From assembly GCA_964353455.1 (NCBI GenBank), contig CAYGWP010000067.1, positions 1 through 33,395 of the forward strand: a DNA stretch of 33,395 bases, written 5' to 3'. This document shows, one piece after another, positions 8,088 to 15,839 of the stretch. Both the position numbers and the translations under genes were made by a program. Below the pieces are notes generated by a model, which saw nothing but the letters and a program-made list of their open reading frames with translations, did not search any database and had not been told where the DNA came from. Position 1 is the stretch's first letter. Each line of letters begins with the position of its first letter. The stretch comes from CAYGWP01 sp964353455. GTDB taxonomy: Bacteria; Planctomycetota; Phycisphaerae; FEN-1346.

Positions 8088-9203
8088 ATGGCGAAGAAAA
8101 AAGGGCCGGAAAAGGAAGCCGTCGAGCAGGTCAAGGGCGCGAAGGAGCGGGAGGCCGCAATGGCCCGCGTCGTCGCGCAGATCGAGAAGCAGTACGGCAA
8201 GGGCGCGATCATGCAACTCTCCGGCGACCTGCACGTGGATGCCCCGTGCATCTCGACCGGCAGCATCACGCTGGACTTGGCCCTCGGAGGCCGGGGCCTG
8301 CCGCGCGGCAGGGTGGCCGAGTTCTTCGGCCCGGAGGCCTCCGGCAAGACCACGCTGGCCCTGACGATCATCGCCAACGCGCAGCGCGAAGGCGGCGTTG
8401 CCGCCTTCATCGACGCCGAGCACGCCTTCGACGCCGCATGGGGCAAACGCATCGGCCTCGACCTCGAAAGCCTCCTCGTGAGCCAGCCCGACACCGGCGA
8501 ACAAGCATTGGAGATATGTGATCTCCTGGTCCGTAGCGGCGCGGTCGATGTCGTCGTCATCGACTCGGTGGCCGCCCTCGTCCCGAAGGCCGAGATCGAG
8601 GGCCAGATGGGCGACACCCACGTCGGTCTCCAGGCCCGACTGATGAGCCAGGCACTCCGGAAACTCACCGGCTCCATCTCAAAGTCCAAGACCGCCGTCA
8701 TCTTCCTCAACCAGATGCGCGAAAAAATCGGCGTCATGTACGGCAACCCCGAGACCACCCCCGGCGGGCGGGCCCTAAAGTTCTACGCCAGCGTGCGGAT
8801 CGACCTCAGGCGCATCAACACCCTGAAGACGGGCGAGATCGCCGTCGGCAGCCGCACACGCGCCAAGGTCGTCAAGAACAAGGTCGCCCCGCCGTTCCAG
8901 AACGCCGAGTTCGACATCCTCTTCGACCGCGGCATCTCGACCGAGGGCGACCTCCTGGACCTCGGGGCCGAGATGGGCGTCGTCGAAAAGAGCGGCGCGT
9001 GGTTCTCGTTCGGCGGCGTCCGACTGGGGCAGGGCCGCGACGCCTCCCGCGATTTCCTCGAACAGAACCACGACCTCGCCGAGGAAATCCGCAAGAAAAT
9101 CCTCGAGATCAAAGGCGCCGGCGGCGCCAAGCCCGGCGGCGACGCGAAGGCCACCGGCGACGATCCGCCCGCCGAGGCCGCCGCAGAAGCGACCGATGCG
9201 TAG
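8088..9203 (+). CDS. recA: Recombinase RecA
   Basis: 371-residue RecA, the ATP-dependent strand-exchange protein of homologous recombination and SOS induction. Diagnostic stretches are QIEKQYGKGAIM, the Walker A GPEASGKT (81-88), FIDAEHAFD, VVVIDSVAALVPKAEIEG, MSQALRKLTG and the FLNQMREKIGVMYGNPE block with the DNA-binding L2 region. The start ATG at 8088 is preceded by AAGGAG (8074-8079); the frame extends upstream to 8040 but without a better site. The N terminus is enriched in Lys and Glu, and the C terminus in Ala, Gly and acidic residues, as in many planctomycete RecA proteins. It is downstream of thpR across strong palindromes. Confidence 0.98.
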   Translation: MAKKKGPEKEAVEQVKGAKEREAAMARVVAQIEKQYGKGAIMQLSGDLHVDAPCISTGSITLDLALGGRGLPRGRVAEFFGPEASGKTTLALTIIANAQREGGVAAFIDAEHAFDAAWGKRIGLDLESLLVSQPDTGEQALEICDLLVRSGAVDVVVIDSVAALVPKAEIEGQMGDTHVGLQARLMSQALRKLTGSISKSKTAVIFLNQMREKIGVMYGNPETTPGGRALKFYASVRIDLRRINTLKTGEIAVGSRTRAKVVKNKVAPPFQNAEFDILFDRGISTEGDLLDLGAEMGVVEKSGAWFSFGGVRLGQGRDASRDFLEQNHDLAEEIRKKILEIKGAGGAKPGGDAKATGDDPPAEAAAEATDA

Positions 9204-9248
9204 CAGCGGCAAGCCACGGGTTACGCGCACATGCTCGGCGCGCCATGC

Positions 9249-9381
9249 CGTTAACCCTCTCCCCTTGCGGGAGAGGGTGGCCGACCTGTCCGGCGAAGCC
9301 TTGGCGAAGCCGGAAGGCCGGGTGAGCGGCTGATGCCGCTCGCGCCCTCACCCCCGTCCCCTCTCCCACGAGGGAAGGGGT
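9249..9381. repeat. Dispersed composite palindrome, family B
   Basis: Starts with a perfect 9-bp hairpin, CCCTCTCCC (9255-9263) and GGGAGAGGG (9269-9277). It continues through GACCTGTCCGGCGAAGCC and further complementary blocks to CCCCTCTCCCACGAGGG. A reverse-oriented relative lies at 29582-29740, and a fragment at 17145-17215 shares the TGTCCGGCGAAGC segment. The remaining recA-degP spacer (9204-9590) holds no gene. Confidence 0.8.
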
Positions 9382-9449
9382 GAACTACGCCGAGATAGAC
9401 ACACACGGCCTGCCCGCCGCCCGTGGCAATGATGTGTACTCACCTTGTC

Positions 9450-9565
9450 GCGTGCCACGGGTTGCCCGCAACCCGTGGTAATGATGTCTGTTCACTCGGC
9501 CTCCCGCGCAGTAAGATAGAGAGTTGCCCGCTGACCACGGGTCGCTGCGGCGACCCGTGGCACGT
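9450..9565. repeat. Paired palindromes of the CCACGGGT type
   Basis: Two related inverted repeats about 85 bases apart. The first has the stem CCACGGGTTG...CAACCCGTGG; the second has CCACGGGTCGC...GCGACCCGTGG. The phrase GTGGTAATGATGT or GTGGCAATGATGT recurs beside the first, so part of the block has been duplicated. No gene or promoter is evident here. Confidence 0.7.
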
Positions 9566-9590
9566 CAGGGGCTAGCGGAGGTTTGAGTCT

Positions 9591-11243
9591 ATGCGCATAA
9601 ACGGTTTGCGTTCACTCGCCCTGCTCTCGGCGATCCTCATGTTCGGTGCGGTTGCCTTCGCGGCCGCTCCTGAGCCGTCGAAGGCCCCTGTCCCGGCCCA
9701 GGCGGCGCCTGCTGCTGAGACGCCCAAGGCGCCTGCACCCTCCCCGGCTGCTGCGCCCTCGAGCGACGCGGCGAAGGCCGTCGAGGCGGCGATCGAGCGT
9801 GCGGCCGACAAGGCGAGCCCGGCGGTCGTCAACATCACGATCCTGCGGGAGATAAGCGAAGAGATGCTACAGGAGGAATTCGGCGATATGCCCGACTGGC
9901 CGCCCGAGGACCTGAAGCCGTTCCTCGACCGGCTGCGCCGCCGGGGCCGGCCGCCCATGCGGGCGCAGGGCAACGGATCCGGCGTCGTCATTTCGCCGGA
10001 TGGATTTATCTTGACTAGTGAGCACGTCGTCCGCGACGCATCCGAGATCGAGGTCACCCTGGCGAACCGGAAGAAGTTCAAGGCCGCGGTCGTCGGGTCC
10101 GACCCGCGGAGGGACCTCGCGGTCATCCGCATCCAGGCCCAGGGCCTGCCGGCGGCGGAACTGGGGGACGCGGCCACCCTGCGGCGGGGCCAGTTCGTCC
10201 TCGCACTCGGCAGCCCGTTCGGCTTCGGACGCGACGGCCAGGCGTCCCTCTCGTTCGGCATCGTCAGCGGCACCGGCCGCGCCATTCCAGGCATCGGAAG
10301 GGAACTGGACCGCTACTACGGCAACCTCATCCAGACCGACGCCGCCGTCAACCCCGGCAACTCGGGCGGACCCCTCGTTGACCTCGACGGCAAGGTCGTC
10401 GGCGTCAACGCCGTCATATCCAGCCAGACCGGCACGAGCAACGGCGTCGGGTTCGCCGTGCCGATCACGGCCCAGACCCGCGGCGTCATCGAACGCCTCA
10501 AGAAGGGCGAAGAGATCGTATATGGATACGTCGGCGTCGAAATCCAGGAAGTCGGCGAGGAGGAGGCCAAGGAAAGCGGGGCCGAACTCGGCGCAGGCGC
10601 GTTCGTGGCCCGCGTCCTGGCCGACGCACCCGGCGCGAAGGCCGGCATCCGCCCGGGCGACGTCATCGTCGCCGTCAACAACAGGCCCGTCCGCGACCCG
10701 GACGACGTCATCCAGATGGTGCAGGAGACCACCGTGGGCGGCAAGGTCACGCTCACGGTCCTCCGGAAGGGCAAGCGCGAGAACCTGTCGGTCGAGGTCG
10801 GCCGCCGCCCCGCGCCGCGCGATGTCCTCGCCACGCGCGAGTCCGGCGAGTGGTGGCGCGGCATGCGCATCGAGCCGCTCACCGAGGAACTCAAGGTCCA
10901 GACGGGCCTTAAGCCCGCCGACCAGGGGGCATTCGTCAGAGAGGTCCGCGACGGCTCCCCTGCCGCCGACGCCGGAATCGTCCCCGGCATGGTCATCGAC
11001 CAGGTGGGCGACAAGAAGGTCGCCGGCCTGAAGGAATTCCACGATGCCGTGGCCTCGGTCCAGGGTCCGTGCATCGTCCACATCATCGGCATCGGCGTGA
11101 AAGTGATTCAGACGCCGGGCGCCGCCGCCCCCGACAAGGGCGTCCCCGATCGCTCCAAGGGCGGCAAGTCGCCGCGCAAACGCTCCGATAGCAAAGGCGA
11201 GAAGTCGCCGAGCGGAAAACCTGACGGAGAACCGCAGCCGTAG
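9591..11243 (+). CDS. DegP/HtrA-family periplasmic serine protease
   Basis: 550-residue secreted protease/chaperone of the HtrA family, which degrades or refolds damaged envelope proteins. A signal peptide (hydrophobic core ALLSAILMFGAVAFA) is followed by a long Ala/Pro linker. The trypsin-like domain carries the complete triad: H145 in TSEHVV, D175 in RRDLAVI, S258 in NPGNSGGPL. Two PDZ domains follow: the first around YGYVGVEIQEV to GRRPAP (about 305-405), the second around GAFVREVRDGSPAADAGIVPG (about 440-500). The last 40 residues are Lys/Ser/Pro rich and probably disordered. The acidic segment EEMLQEEFGDMPDW before the catalytic core takes the place of the Q-linker. Start ATG at 9591 is preceded by GGAGG at 9577-9581. 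Confidence 0.95.
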   Translation: MRINGLRSLALLSAILMFGAVAFAAAPEPSKAPVPAQAAPAAETPKAPAPSPAAAPSSDAAKAVEAAIERAADKASPAVVNITILREISEEMLQEEFGDMPDWPPEDLKPFLDRLRRRGRPPMRAQGNGSGVVISPDGFILTSEHVVRDASEIEVTLANRKKFKAAVVGSDPRRDLAVIRIQAQGLPAAELGDAATLRRGQFVLALGSPFGFGRDGQASLSFGIVSGTGRAIPGIGRELDRYYGNLIQTDAAVNPGNSGGPLVDLDGKVVGVNAVISSQTGTSNGVGFAVPITAQTRGVIERLKKGEEIVYGYVGVEIQEVGEEEAKESGAELGAGAFVARVLADAPGAKAGIRPGDVIVAVNNRPVRDPDDVIQMVQETTVGGKVTLTVLRKGKRENLSVEVGRRPAPRDVLATRESGEWWRGMRIEPLTEELKVQTGLKPADQGAFVREVRDGSPAADAGIVPGMVIDQVGDKKVAGLKEFHDAVASVQGPCIVHIIGIGVKVIQTPGAAAPDKGVPDRSKGGKSPRKRSDSKGEKSPSGKPDGEPQP

Positions 11244-11260
11244 CGAATTCTGGGGAAGGT

Positions 11261-11288
11261 TGTCATTCTGAGCGAAGCGAAGAATCTC
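11261..11288. repeat. Common TCATTCTGAGCGAAGCGAAG repeat
   Basis: TGTCATTCTGAGCGAAGCG followed by AAGAATCTC. This short sequence is widespread between genes of many environmental bacteria. It lies between degP and the DUF2283 gene. Function unknown. Confidence 0.6.
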
Positions 11289-11323
11289 GTTGTTGCCCTT
11301 GCCGGCGGCAGATTGGCGAAGCG

Positions 11324-11563
11324 ATGAAACTGACCTACGATATTCGCCGTAACATTGCGTACTTGCGGTTACGCAAGAAAACTGTTACGGTCGAGACCAT
11401 CCGCGTGAGCGACGAGTTGAACGTCGATGTCGCGCCCGACGGCACGGTCTATGGCATTGAACTCCTCAACGCCAACAAGCAGTTGCGGGCCGAGGACGGC
11501 GGAAAATTCGTGCTCGTCAACGAAGCCAAGGGCAAGCGGCGCGAGATCGCATTGGAGAGGTAG
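11324..11563 (+). CDS. DUF2283 small protein
   Basis: 79-residue DUF2283 protein. The family signature is visible: MKLTYDIRRNIAYLRLR, then the strand-turn pattern SDELNVDVAPDGTVYGIELLNA. DUF2283 proteins are often neighbours of DUF4258 toxins and are treated as putative antitoxins. No DUF4258 partner is seen here, so the gene looks like an orphan. The frame stays open for 47 more codons directly after its TAG stop (see next entry). Only a weak GAAGCG precedes the start. Confidence 0.8.
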   Translation: MKLTYDIRRNIAYLRLRKKTVTVETIRVSDELNVDVAPDGTVYGIELLNANKQLRAEDGGKFVLVNEAKGKRREIALER

Positions 11564-11707
11564 CCCGCCGAGATCGACAACCGCATCGAACCCATCCCTT
11601 GCGGCGAGCGGCAATGGACCGACGACGATTCCAGCGCCATCATCGAGATCGCCCGCCAAGAGGGAGAGCGCATCGCAGCAGAGGATCCCCAGGCCGCAGC
11701 AAAATGA
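11564..11707 (+). pseudogene. In-frame open extension behind the DUF2283 stop
   Basis: Directly after the TAG at 11561-11563 the same frame continues without a stop to TGA at 11705. It encodes IDNRIEPIPCGERQWTDDD and an acidic helix-like tail. It has no start codon and no recognised family. It could be a former C-terminal extension cut off by a nonsense mutation, or chance. Recoding or readthrough has no support beyond the open frame. Confidence 0.3.
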
Positions 11708-11753
11708 GCCGCAGCAAGACAGGCAAATGCAGCCTGCATCGAGATAGCCTCCC

Positions 11754-11894
11754 ATGACCCCACGATCCGAGCCGTACCGGATGTTCCCCGCGGTCTCGGC
11801 AGTGATGGTCCTCGTGGTCTTGTCGATCAGGGCGTTCGCTCTTGATGCCGCGGAGGGACCGTTGGCCGACAGCCGGGCCGCATCCCCGATCTGA
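11754..11894 (+). pseudogene. Signal-peptide-bearing stub, 46 codons
   Basis: ATG at 11754 opens a 46-residue frame, MTPRSEPYRMFPAVSAVMVL..., with a hydrophobic core VSAVMVLVVLS and a likely cleavage after AFA. Only about 18 residues follow before TGA. It looks like the 5' end of a secreted-protein gene whose remainder is missing. A genuine short secreted peptide is possible. The DUF433 gene starts 69 bases later, so the arrival of that cassette may have truncated it (inference). Confidence 0.35.
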
Positions 11895-11962
11895 CAGCCT
11901 TTATGTTTGGCACGTTGCGGGCGGAACGTATAATAGGAGCGGCTGGGCTGGAGGACTCCGCT

Positions 11963-12193
11963 ATGAAGCCATTTGCGCAAATCACGTTTGACCCGGCGGT
12001 GATGGGCGGCAAGCCGTGCATCCGCGGGCTGCGGGTCACGGTAAGCACCCTCGTGGGGCTTGTGGCGACCGGACACACGACGGCGGAGATCCTCCAAGCC
12101 TATCCCTACCTTGAGGAAGAGGACATCCGCGAGGCATTGGCCTATGCGGCATGGCGCACCACGGAGGCTGAAATCCCCCTGGGTCAGCCATGA
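11963..12193 (+). CDS. DUF433 antitoxin-like protein
   Basis: 76-residue DUF433 protein (VapB45-like antitoxin fold). The signature ITFDPAVMGGKPCIRGLRVT is followed by VSTLVGLVATGHTTAEILQAYPYLEEEDIREALAYAAW, which matches the family's winged-helix region. These proteins normally precede a DUF5615 PIN-like toxin and share a 4-base ATGA overlap with it. Here an ATGA overlap is present at 12190-12193, but the following frame stops after 18 codons. The start at 11963 is preferred over an ATG at 11903, because the family begins at this point and GGAGG lies at 11950-11954. A diverged copy of this leader and 5' end lies at 13652-13896. Confidence 0.88.
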   Translation: MKPFAQITFDPAVMGGKPCIRGLRVTVSTLVGLVATGHTTAEILQAYPYLEEEDIREALAYAAWRTTEAEIPLGQP

Positions 12194-12246
12194 AGATCCT
12201 CGTGGCATCCCGTTCTCGCATCCGCGTGTTGCCCTTGACCCGCTAG
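12190..12246 (+). pseudogene. Stub of the expected DUF5615-type toxin
   Basis: An ATG overlapping the DUF433 stop opens MKILVASRSRIRVLPLTR and then ends at TAG. DUF5615 PIN-like toxins start MKIL followed by an Asp-containing motif, so this looks like the first codons of a lost toxin. Only MKIL is diagnostic, so the call is tentative. Confidence 0.4.
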
Positions 12247-12251
12247 GCCCC

Positions 12252-13631
12252 ATGCGTAACTCTACTCCGACTTCCGCGCGGAATCACTCCAAAGTACTGG
12301 GGGCCGTAGCGGCACGTCTTCTTTCTGCGGGCCTCGTCGCGGCCATCGCCGCCGACAGCCTAGGCGCGCCCCGGCCTGCATCCGAGACACCGGTCGCCGA
12401 GGCGCCGCTCCATGCGGCGGGGCTGGCCGCATCGCCGGAAGAAGGCTGGCCCCAGTGGAGAGGGAAGTTCCGCGACGGCATCTCCGATGAGAAGGGGCTC
12501 CTCCAGGAGTGGCCCGAGGGCGGGCCGAAACTCATCTGGAAAGTCACGGACATCGGTCACGGCTGGTCGAGCCCGATCATCACCGGCGGCATGATATACA
12601 TCACCGGCGACGTGGGCGACGACCTCGTCATCTTCGCCTTCGACTTGGGCGGCAAACCCAAGTGGCAGGCCAAGAACGGGGCCGCGTGGAAAGGCTCGTA
12701 CCCCGGGGCGCGGGCCTGCTGCGCGCAGGCGGGCGGGCGGCTCTATCACATGAACGCCCACGGGCGGGCGGCGTCCTTCGACGCGAAAACCGGAAAGGAA
12801 CTCTGGGCCGTCGATACCCTCGCCCGGTTCGATGGGAAGAACATCACTTGGGCCCTGAGCGAGTGTCTGCTCGTCGATGGCACGCGCGTCATCGTCACGC
12901 CCGGCGGACGCAAGGCCATGATGGCCGCACTCGATACGAAGACCGGCGAGACCGTCTGGGCATCCGACCCCATCCCGACCGAGAAGGGCGGCGCCGACCG
13001 CGCGGGTTACGCATCGCCCATTCTTTTCGAGTACGCCGGTCGGCGCCGCCTGGTCAACAATGCCGCGCGCCACGGTTTCGCCGTCGATGCCGACACGGGC
13101 AAACTGCTCTGGACCGTCGAGCGGGTGACGCGATTCGACGCGCCCGTCGCCACGCCGGTCTATGCCGACGGGGCGGTCTTCTTCGTCGCCCCGGACGGGC
13201 CGAACGGGTCGCTGTATCGGCTCCAGTCTCAGGGCGGCGAGGAGCGGGCCGAGGAGGCGTGGAAGACGCCGCTCGACACCCTGACCGGCGGCGTCGTGCT
13301 GGTCGGTGGGTGCATCTACGGCTCCGGCTACCGGAAGTACAAGGGCTGGGACTGCCTCGACTGGAAGACCGGCGAGACGAAGTACCACGCCGGCAACCTC
13401 GACAGCGGCGCCGCCGTCTGGGCCGCCGGCCGGCTGTACATCCTCACCGAGACGGGTACGGCGGCCCTGGTCAAGCCCACGGCGACCGGCCTGGAGACCT
13501 GCGGCCGGTTTGACTTCGCCCCCGCCGCCGCAAGGAAGCGCGACGCCTGGCCGCACCCCGTCATTTCCGGCGGCCGGCTGTACCTCAGGTACCACGACGC
13601 CCTGGCGTGCTATGATGTGCGGGGGAAATGA
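12252..13631 (+). CDS. Secreted PQQ-like beta-propeller protein
   Basis: 459-residue exported protein with PQQ-type beta-propeller repeats. An N-terminal hydrophobic stretch (VLGAVAARLLSAGLVAAIAA) suggests Sec export. The mature part begins GWPQWRGKFRDGISDEKGLLQEWPEGGPKLIW, the usual opening of planctomycete PQQ-like outer-surface proteins, followed by blade motifs such as FAFDLGGKPKWQAK, FDAKTGKELWAVD, ALDTKTGETVWAS and VDADTGKLLWTVE. PQQ enzyme catalytic residues were not identified, so it is more likely a binding or scaffold propeller than a dehydrogenase. The start ATG at 12252 was chosen because the export signal follows; a longer frame to 12060 overlaps the DUF433 gene and is not used. 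Confidence 0.87.
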   Translation: MRNSTPTSARNHSKVLGAVAARLLSAGLVAAIAADSLGAPRPASETPVAEAPLHAAGLAASPEEGWPQWRGKFRDGISDEKGLLQEWPEGGPKLIWKVTDIGHGWSSPIITGGMIYITGDVGDDLVIFAFDLGGKPKWQAKNGAAWKGSYPGARACCAQAGGRLYHMNAHGRAASFDAKTGKELWAVDTLARFDGKNITWALSECLLVDGTRVIVTPGGRKAMMAALDTKTGETVWASDPIPTEKGGADRAGYASPILFEYAGRRRLVNNAARHGFAVDADTGKLLWTVERVTRFDAPVATPVYADGAVFFVAPDGPNGSLYRLQSQGGEERAEEAWKTPLDTLTGGVVLVGGCIYGSGYRKYKGWDCLDWKTGETKYHAGNLDSGAAVWAAGRLYILTETGTAALVKPTATGLETCGRFDFAPAAARKRDAWPHPVISGGRLYLRYHDALACYDVRGK

Positions 13632-13651
13632 CCTGCCACTCCTGCGGTCCC

Positions 13652-13896
13652 ACAGCCCTCATGCTCGGCCCGTCGCGAGCGGAACGTATACCAATAGCGG
13701 CCAGGCCGGCCTGGCATTGCGTATAGGCGCGGCGGGTCTCCCGACCCGCCGCGTGTTGCCTCCACATGCGGTCGGCGCGTGGGTCGGGAGACCCACCGCG
13801 CCAATATCCAACCTCAAAGTGCTCCAGGCCGGAGGACCCCGACCTGAAGCCACTTTGGCAAGTCACGCTTGGTCCGGCGGTGATGGGCGGCAAGCC
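13652..13896 (+). pseudogene. Decayed copy of the DUF433 leader and 5' end
   Basis: Two blocks match the region before and inside the intact DUF433 gene (11893-12023). The first is GCGGAACGTATA with flanks (13652-13709, against 11896-11950). The second runs from CCGGAGGACC through TGAAGCCA to GGCGGTGATGGGCGGCAAGC (13824-13896). The former ATG has become CTG and the copy ends after about 20 codons. The two blocks are separated by a 114-bp insertion. It cannot encode a working protein. Confidence 0.72.
13710..13823. mobile_element. 114-bp palindromic insertion with 9-bp flanking duplication
   Basis: Inserted into the decayed DUF433 leader. CCAGGCCGG occurs on both sides (13701-13709 and 13824-13832), while the intact locus has a single equivalent, CTGGGCTGG. 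This is a likely target-site duplication. The insert carries two facing palindromes, 13727-13754 (family A) and 13774-13802, which are themselves inverted relative to each other. It encodes nothing and would have to be moved in trans, like a miniature inverted-repeat element. Confidence 0.68.
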
Positions 13897-14116
13897 ATTT
13901 CATCTTTTCTCAATCCGCAGTCCACAATCCGCAATCCTCCGTAACCCCTTGTCAAGACTGTAGTTACGCGAAGATGGCCCCGCCCAGCGCCAGAAAATTC
14001 CCGCCCGAAACTTTTTTCCCTTGACACGGCGTCCGATAAATGGCTTTTTACAAACTGTCAAAATCATTTTGGGACCATCGGGACTGGCGGAATCCCCTTC
14101 TGGAGCGGATCCGGTC

Positions 14117-14815
14117 GTGGGTGATCAGGGCGCGAAACTGGCACGCGGAAGGTTCAATGAATACTTCCGCCGCATCTCCGCAGGCGGTCGCCTGGCGGCC
14201 GCCGGCGATACGTTCGGCCGCGCCTCGCCGCTTCCGCCCCGCAAACTCTACCGCGTCTCCGAGATCGCCGACCACCTCGGCGTCACCCGGCAGACCATCC
14301 ACAACTACGCCACCATCGGCCTCATCACCGAGGAAGATCGCACCCCCGGCGGCCAGCGGCTCTTCGATGAGTCCGTCTTCATGCGCCTCCTCTTCATTCA
14401 GCGGATGAAACACACACACCGCCTCACCGAGATCCGTCACGTCCTCGAAGGCCGCACGCCCCTGCCCGAGATTGACATCCAGCCGCGCGAACCCGGCGAG
14501 CACATTGCCGCCGCGGGCGTACGCCCCGCGCGGGGAACCCCGTCCGCCGTAGTCCCGCTTCGGCGGGACGAAGGCCGGATGCTCGAACGGATGCAGGAAC
14601 TCGCTTCCATCGCGCACCGCGACGAGCCGCAAACTGACGCCGCGCCCCTCGCCGTTCCAGAGAACCCTGAGGGCCAAGGGCACACGTCCACGCAACAGCG
14701 CGTGGCCATGCCACCCGCGCCTTCCGCCTCTTCGCACGATTCCGGTCTCCTGCCACACACCCAACGCACAACCGACGAGAAAGCGACCGAACCTGATGCG
14801 AAGCACCCGGTCTAG
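14117..14815 (+). CDS. MerR-family regulator next to flagellar regulators
   Basis: About 232 residues with a MerR-type winged helix-turn-helix: KLYRVSEIADHLGVTRQTIHNYATIGLI, then EDRTPGGQRLFDESVFMRLLFI and a dimerisation helix QRMKHTHRLTEIRHVLEG. No effector-binding cysteines are seen. The C-terminal 90 residues are Pro/Arg/Glu rich and probably disordered. The start is unclear: GTG at 14117 is used because upstream DNA is AT-richer and promoter-like, but the frame opens at a TTG at 14021. The gene overlaps flhG by 20 bases and is followed by fliA, so control of flagellar gene expression is likely. An exact TTGACA at 14021-14026 lacks a good -10. Confidence 0.82.
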   Translation: MGDQGAKLARGRFNEYFRRISAGGRLAAAGDTFGRASPLPPRKLYRVSEIADHLGVTRQTIHNYATIGLITEEDRTPGGQRLFDESVFMRLLFIQRMKHTHRLTEIRHVLEGRTPLPEIDIQPREPGEHIAAAGVRPARGTPSAVVPLRRDEGRMLERMQELASIAHRDEPQTDAAPLAVPENPEGQGHTSTQQRVAMPPAPSASSHDSGLLPHTQRTTDEKATEPDAKHPV

Positions 14816-15758
14816 GCCAATCGCAGACGCTGCCGCAGCCGCCGCGCCAGCAGGCGCAGGCCCCTTCCCAGCCGCTGCGCCCCGGCCCCTGCCCGCCGCC
14901 GGCGATGCCTCCATCAAACGCATCACCCGCGACCTGCGGCAGCGGGCACGAGTCGTCGCGGTCGTCAGCGGCAAGGGCGGCGTCGGCAAGACGAGCCTCG
15001 CCGTGAACCTCGCCATCGCCCTGGCGGCGGCCGGCCGCCGCGTCCTCCTCGTCGATACCGACTTCGGCCTCGCGAACGTTGACCTTGTGCTCGGCCAGCG
15101 CCCGCGGGGCGACCTCGGACACGTCCTTTCCGGCCGCATGCCGCTACAGGAGATCGTCCAGGAAGGCCCGGCGGGCATCCGCTGGATACCGGGCGCCTCG
15201 CACATGCCTTCGATCGCCCGAATCGGGGAGCGCCGCCGCGAAGCCCTCCTCGACGGCCTGACGGCCCTCGAAACCCAGCACGATTTTCTCCTTCTCGACG
15301 CCCCCGCCGGCATCGGCCAGGGCGTTTTGCACCTGGCGCGACAGGCCGACGAACTCGCCCTCGTCACCACCCCCGAACCTACCGCCATGATGGACGCCTA
15401 CGCGCTCCTGCAGTCGCCCGCCGCCGCTCCCGCCGAATCCCTCGGCCAGGTCCGCCTCATCATCAACATGGTGGCCCACCGCCGAGACGCCGACCGCACC
15501 CACGACCGCATCCGCCAGACCGCCGCACGCTTCCTCGGCATCGACGTGGGTCTCCTGGGGTACGTCTTCTGCGACGGCCTCGTCGGCCGGGCCGTCGAGA
15601 GGCAGGAACCCCTGATGCTGGCCTATCCGCACTCGCTGGCCGCTTGGTGCATCAAGCGCCTTGCCGCCGCCATGATGGAGGATTCCCAGACGCCGGGACG
15701 GGCGCCCTTCGCCTTTTTCCGGCGTCTGGCTAATCTTTTTGCCGCAGGTGAACGATAA
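14796..15758 (+). CDS. flhG: FlhG/FleN-type MinD-like ATPase
   Basis: 320-residue P-loop ATPase of the MinD/ParA class, most like FlhG (FleN/YlxH), which limits flagellar number and position. After a 40-residue Ala/Pro N-terminal extension comes VVAVVSGKGGVGKTSLAVNLA, with the deviant Walker A at residues 59-66. VLLVDTDFGLANVDLVLG and FLLLDAPAGIGQGV (Walker B region) follow. The order MerR-flhG-fliA supports the flagellar role over chromosome or septum MinD. flhF, often directly upstream of flhG, is not present. The start codon lies inside the MerR gene, suggesting translational coupling. Confidence 0.85.
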   Translation: MRSTRSRPIADAAAAAAPAGAGPFPAAAPRPLPAAGDASIKRITRDLRQRARVVAVVSGKGGVGKTSLAVNLAIALAAAGRRVLLVDTDFGLANVDLVLGQRPRGDLGHVLSGRMPLQEIVQEGPAGIRWIPGASHMPSIARIGERRREALLDGLTALETQHDFLLLDAPAGIGQGVLHLARQADELALVTTPEPTAMMDAYALLQSPAAAPAESLGQVRLIINMVAHRRDADRTHDRIRQTAARFLGIDVGLLGYVFCDGLVGRAVERQEPLMLAYPHSLAAWCIKRLAAAMMEDSQTPGRAPFAFFRRLANLFAAGER

Positions 15759-15839
15759 AGAACGTTGCGGACCGACGCCCCGCGCGCTTTCTTGGCGCCG
15801 TCGGCCCGCTCGCGTGGGGCACCAGACAGGAGGCGGACC

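Noticed and set aside
11564..11707. Stop-codon readthrough or selenocysteine-like recoding in the DUF2283 gene
   Set aside because: The stop is TAG, no recoding structure is visible, and a simple nonsense mutation or chance explains the open frame.
14007..14039. TCCGATAA before the MerR gene as a FliA-type (sigma 28) promoter
   Set aside because: The -10 resembles GCCGATAA, but no TAAA lies at the required 15-base spacing; the nearest GAAA is 21 bases away.
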